Below, in pieces: positions 61,565 through 64,000 of a stretch of 64,000 bases of DNA (the first letter of the stretch is position 1; every line of letters starts with the position of its first letter). The translations under genes were made by a program, and so were the position numbers. Under the pieces are notes generated by a model. The model was not told the DNA's origin and did no database searches. It saw nothing but the letters and a program-made list of their open reading frames with translations. This DNA comes from Sediminicola sp035798135 (GTDB lineage Bacteria > Bacteroidota > Bacteroidia > Flavobacteriales > Flavobacteriaceae). The DNA is taken from NCBI GenBank assembly GCA_035798135.1, contig JAPFBR010000003.1, positions 310,001 through 374,000 on the forward strand, given 5' to 3'.

Positions 61565-62044
61565 TTATTTCTTTAATGGTATAGCAGCTCCTTGAGCTCC
61601 TTTCGGGTTTACAAATGCCTGTATTCTTAAAATCTCAGATCCTTTGGCAGTATTGGCTGTTACAGTAATGGTCTTACTAACTTGATTTTGACCTGAACCA
61701 TTGAATTTCACCAACATTTGTCCAGTTTCTCCCGGCGCAATTGGCGTATTTTTTGGAAATTCAGGAACTGTACATCCACAGCTACTTTTAGCATCTGTAA
61801 TGATCAATGGGGCATCGCCAGTATTGGTAAAAGAAAAGATAGTCTCTTGGGGAGTACCTTGTTCTATTGTACCAAAATCGTGCTCCGATTTATCAAAACT
61901 CATCACAGGTAGGCTTTTGGCCGCTGTATCTCTTTCTGCTGCAACTTCTACATTTTCAGCATTTATTTTATTGGACGCTTTTTCTTTACAAGAAAATAAA
62001 GCCAGTGCTGAAACTAAGCTTAAGGTAATGACTGTTCTTTTCAT
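61565..62044 (-). CDS. DUF1573 domain-containing lipoprotein
   Basis: This 159-residue protein has a lipobox ending in Cys19 (LFSC). The DUF1573 domain has SEHDFGTIEQGTPQETIF, FTNTGDAPLIITDAKSSCGC and APGETGQMLVKF, an Ig-like fold of unknown role that is common in exported Bacteroidota proteins. It lies between nusB and yajC on the minus strand, the order nusB-DUF1573-yajC. The conserved Ser-Cys-Gly-Cys pair may form a disulfide. Confidence 0.92.
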   Translation of the reverse strand: MKRTVITLSLVSALALFSCKEKASNKINAENVEVAAERDTAAKSLPVMSFDKSEHDFGTIEQGTPQETIFSFTNTGDAPLIITDAKSSCGCTVPEFPKNTPIAPGETGQMLVKFNGSGQNQVSKTITVTANTAKGSEILRIQAFVNPKGAQGAAIPLKK

Positions 62045-62096
62045 TTTATTATACTATTTTTATTAATTAATGATTTCAAAATTAAGCAATATTCTT

Positions 62097-63044
62097 TTAT
62101 AACAAACCTCTTCCTACTTTTTTAAGTTTTCCATCGGCCCTGTACTCCTTTACAAGATTATCCAATATCCCATTGATAAAAATACTGCTCTTGGGAGTTG
62201 AATATTCTTTGGCTATTTCCAAATACTCATTTATGGTCACCCTTTCCGGGATGGAAGGAAAGTTCAACAACTCGCAAATTGCCATTTTTAAAAGTATGGC
62301 ATCCACGTCTGCAATTCGATCTTTGTCCCAATTGGGGGTCTTCCCTTCAATTTCCTTTACCAAAACCTCATTGTTCAACAAGGTCTTCACCAATAATTTC
62401 TTCGCGAAATCAAGGTCATCCTCATCCTGCACCAATTGAGGCAAGAAATAGGTATTCGTCTTATCGGCCGTCACCTTTTTCAACTGCTTAAGGATAAAGG
62501 TATTTACGATAGGAATATCATCTACCCATGTGAGCTTGTCATCTTCGAAATGATCGTATATTTTATCATTGGGAGCAATTACATTCCTAAAAAGATCAAT
62601 TACCAATTCTTTGTCCGCTTGATACGAACTAGTTGGATTGGACATGTATTTTTGGTAGGAATCGCTTGCAACAATTTCACGATAAATAATTTTCACATAC
62701 TCCTCGTTCAAATACCAATTGTTGAGTTTTCTCCGTTTCAATTCGTCCTTTAGGGGACCGTTGTTTGCCAATTGAAGCAGCAGTTCATTGTTCACAAACT
62801 TTTCCTTATTGGGAAATACATCGGAGGCATTGGCCAAATATTTCTTGGAAGACAATTTCACTTGCTCTTTTGCCATCTGTTGAACCTCTACTAGAAGTCC
62901 TAAAGACAACAGGTATAGTGAATACATGTTCTCAATACTTACTCTTAAAAACTTTTCCTGTTTTTCCAATGAATCACTGTGTGATTGTGTCAAGGCATAG
63001 ATACCCTGCATCACTTTAACCCTGATATGCCTTCTTGTAAGCAT
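62097..63044 (-). CDS. nusB: Transcription antitermination factor NusB
   Basis: This is a 315-residue protein, twice the length of E. coli NusB. The C-terminal 150 residues are NusB-like (ADVDAILLKMAICELL, then INEYLEIAKEYSTPKSSIFI). The N-terminal half begins MLTRRHIRVKVMQGIYALTQ and then holds about 150 helical residues typical for Bacteroidota NusB. It works with NusE in rRNA antitermination. A TATTTTTG box (complement of 63087-63094) lies about 43 bases upstream. It is divergent from the ABC exporter gene. Confidence 0.94.
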   Translation of the reverse strand: MLTRRHIRVKVMQGIYALTQSHSDSLEKQEKFLRVSIENMYSLYLLSLGLLVEVQQMAKEQVKLSSKKYLANASDVFPNKEKFVNNELLLQLANNGPLKDELKRRKLNNWYLNEEYVKIIYREIVASDSYQKYMSNPTSSYQADKELVIDLFRNVIAPNDKIYDHFEDDKLTWVDDIPIVNTFILKQLKKVTADKTNTYFLPQLVQDEDDLDFAKKLLVKTLLNNEVLVKEIEGKTPNWDKDRIADVDAILLKMAICELLNFPSIPERVTINEYLEIAKEYSTPKSSIFINGILDNLVKEYRADGKLKKVGRGLL

Positions 63045-63153
63045 TTTTAAAGAACTTTAGCTAAGATTAATTAAACTTTTACGGCGCAAAAATAGTATTA
63101 TATTTCCATTCCGACCTAGATGAAACTGCTTTATCTTATCAGTTTTATAACAT

Positions 63154-63181
63154 TTGGTTTTACACCAAACACCTATCTTTG
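63154..63181 (+). promoter_or_regulatory. Promoter of the ABC exporter gene
   Basis: TTG (63154-63156), 17 bases, then TATCTTTG (63174-63181) fits the flavobacterial consensus. The ATG follows at 63224. Confidence 0.6.
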
Positions 63182-63223
63182 CAAACTGTCACCAAAACAT
63201 TGTCCATTTCATAGGCTATCTAC

Positions 63224-64000
63224 ATGAAAGAACTTAAATATATAAATAAGTATTTTAAAAAATACTGGGGCAAACTTGTCGTAGGAATCATCATTACAAT
63301 CATTGCCCGTATTTTTTCATTGGTAATGCCTCCCTATGTAAATAAATCCATCAAGGCCATGGAGGATTACCTCACTGGGGATCACAGCAATCTGGAGTTG
63401 GTAAAAGGAGAATTACTACAATACATCCTAATCATCATTGGGGCAGCCTTAATTGCGGGTTTTTTCACTTTCTTAATGCGGCAGACCATTATTAATATTT
63501 CAAGGTATATTGAATATGATCTGAAAAATGAAGTTTACGACCACTATCAATATTTAAATCTTAGCTTTTATAAAAAAAATAGGACGGGCGATTTAATGAA
63601 TCGTATCAGTGAGGATGTGACACAGGTAAGGATGTATGCAGGTCCGGCCATTATGTACGGAATTCAGACCCTCACATTATTTGCATGTTTACTGCCGATT
63701 ATGTTCATAAAAGCGCCTACCATCGCATTCTATACCCTGCTGCCCCTGCCTATATTATCGATCCTCATCTATAATATCAGTAAGATCATCCACAAGAAAA
63801 GCACTATTGTACAGCAATTTTTGTCCACCCTATCCACCTTCACCCAAGAGTCTTTCTCCGGTATTACCGTTATCAAGGCATATGGATTGGAACCCCAAAT
63901 CAGTGAGGAATTAAAAGGATTGGCCAACGAGGGGAAGCAAAAAAGTATGGACTTGGCCAAAGTAAATGCTTGGTTTTTTCCATTAATGATTTTGCTAATA
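63224..64000 (+). CDS. ABC exporter (transmembrane domain part, cut by window end)
   Basis: The frame is open from ATG 63224 to the window end (259 codons). The visible part is the type IV ABC exporter membrane domain: a polar start MKELKYINKYFKKYWGKLVV, then helix 1 with IIARIFSLVMPPYVNK, a second span after YILIIIGAALIAGFFTF, RTGDLMNRISEDVTQVR for the coupling helix, then helix 3-4 and QQFLSTLSTFTQESFSGITV for the second intracellular loop. The nucleotide-binding domain must lie beyond the window. It probably exports lipid or drug, similar to MsbA. No membrane partner is visible. Confidence 0.9.
   Translation, partial: MKELKYINKYFKKYWGKLVVGIIITIIARIFSLVMPPYVNKSIKAMEDYLTGDHSNLELVKGELLQYILIIIGAALIAGFFTFLMRQTIINISRYIEYDLKNEVYDHYQYLNLSFYKKNRTGDLMNRISEDVTQVRMYAGPAIMYGIQTLTLFACLLPIMFIKAPTIAFYTLLPLPILSILIYNISKIIHKKSTIVQQFLSTLSTFTQESFSGITVIKAYGLEPQISEELKGLANEGKQKSMDLAKVNAWFFPLMILLI

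Noticed and set aside
1..64000. tRNA, rRNA and other structured RNA genes
   Set aside because: I read the intergenic regions on both strands for the T-loop pattern GGTTCGAATCC and for long conserved rRNA-like tracts and found none. Small non-coding RNAs cannot be excluded without a covariance search.

Overview
The window looks like chromosomal DNA of a member of the Flavobacteriaceae (phylum Bacteroidota). The evidence is an AT-rich coding style, several TTG or GTG starts without Shine-Dalgarno sequences, promoters of the TTG-N17-23-TAnnTTTG type, and family content typical of the group: a TonB-dependent receptor with a CarboxypepD_reg-like domain, an extended NusB, DUF5606, DUF2911, DUF1573, and many lipoproteins and secreted hydrolases. 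I see no phage, insertion sequence, CRISPR array, rRNA or tRNA. Genes are dense and intact apart from the two cut by the window edges.

Region by region. 1-2445: the end of an amidohydrolase, then three tandem paralogous small secreted proteins. Each has a long leader with a conserved hairpin, and the two nearest copies come from a 700-base-offset duplication. 2446-8457: secreted or envelope enzymes (M23 and M28 peptidases, MsrA lipoprotein, CBM9-like lipoprotein, aldose 1-epimerase, Ohr). 8672-15981: DUF2911, MeaB, and a group that together resembles a polyprenyl-phosphate-sugar glycosylation module (GT2, flippase-like protein, GT39 and PAP2), then a MATE exporter. 16203-25091: P-type ATPase, MazG, sulfurtransferase and three secreted hydrolases including a GH20 hexosaminidase. 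25153-30884: DUF5606-def-DUF1919-ruvX on the minus strand, dapD on the plus strand, then three glycosyltransferases. 30943-36933: tRNA-maturation pair (threonylcarbamoyl-AMP synthase and CCA transferase), heme A synthase, nucleoid-associated protein, and an unrecognised 359-residue protein in which I can read protein-kinase-fold landmarks. 37027-44435: ABC-2 exporter, uvrB, M20 peptidase, Hsp20 with an operator-rich promoter, TerB-like and DUF1456 proteins. 44695-50150: sucC, LON-domain protein, lysA, thioredoxin-like protein, guaB. 50209-53505: a porin, an FMN-binding protein and a four-helix membrane protein, with A/T-rich palindromes around the porin promoter, then HMG-CoA lyase. 53538-64000: LysE-type exporter, pyrD, a TonB-dependent receptor, pepT, yajC, DUF1573, nusB and the start of an ABC exporter.

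Most of the window is ordinary core metabolism. The least explained parts are the hairpin leaders of the small secreted proteins, where duplicated copies differ by paired stem changes; the kinase-fold candidate at 35854-36933; and the porin/FMN-binding/membrane-protein trio, which may be an iron- or electron-transfer unit. All function statements rest on motif reading without database searches.
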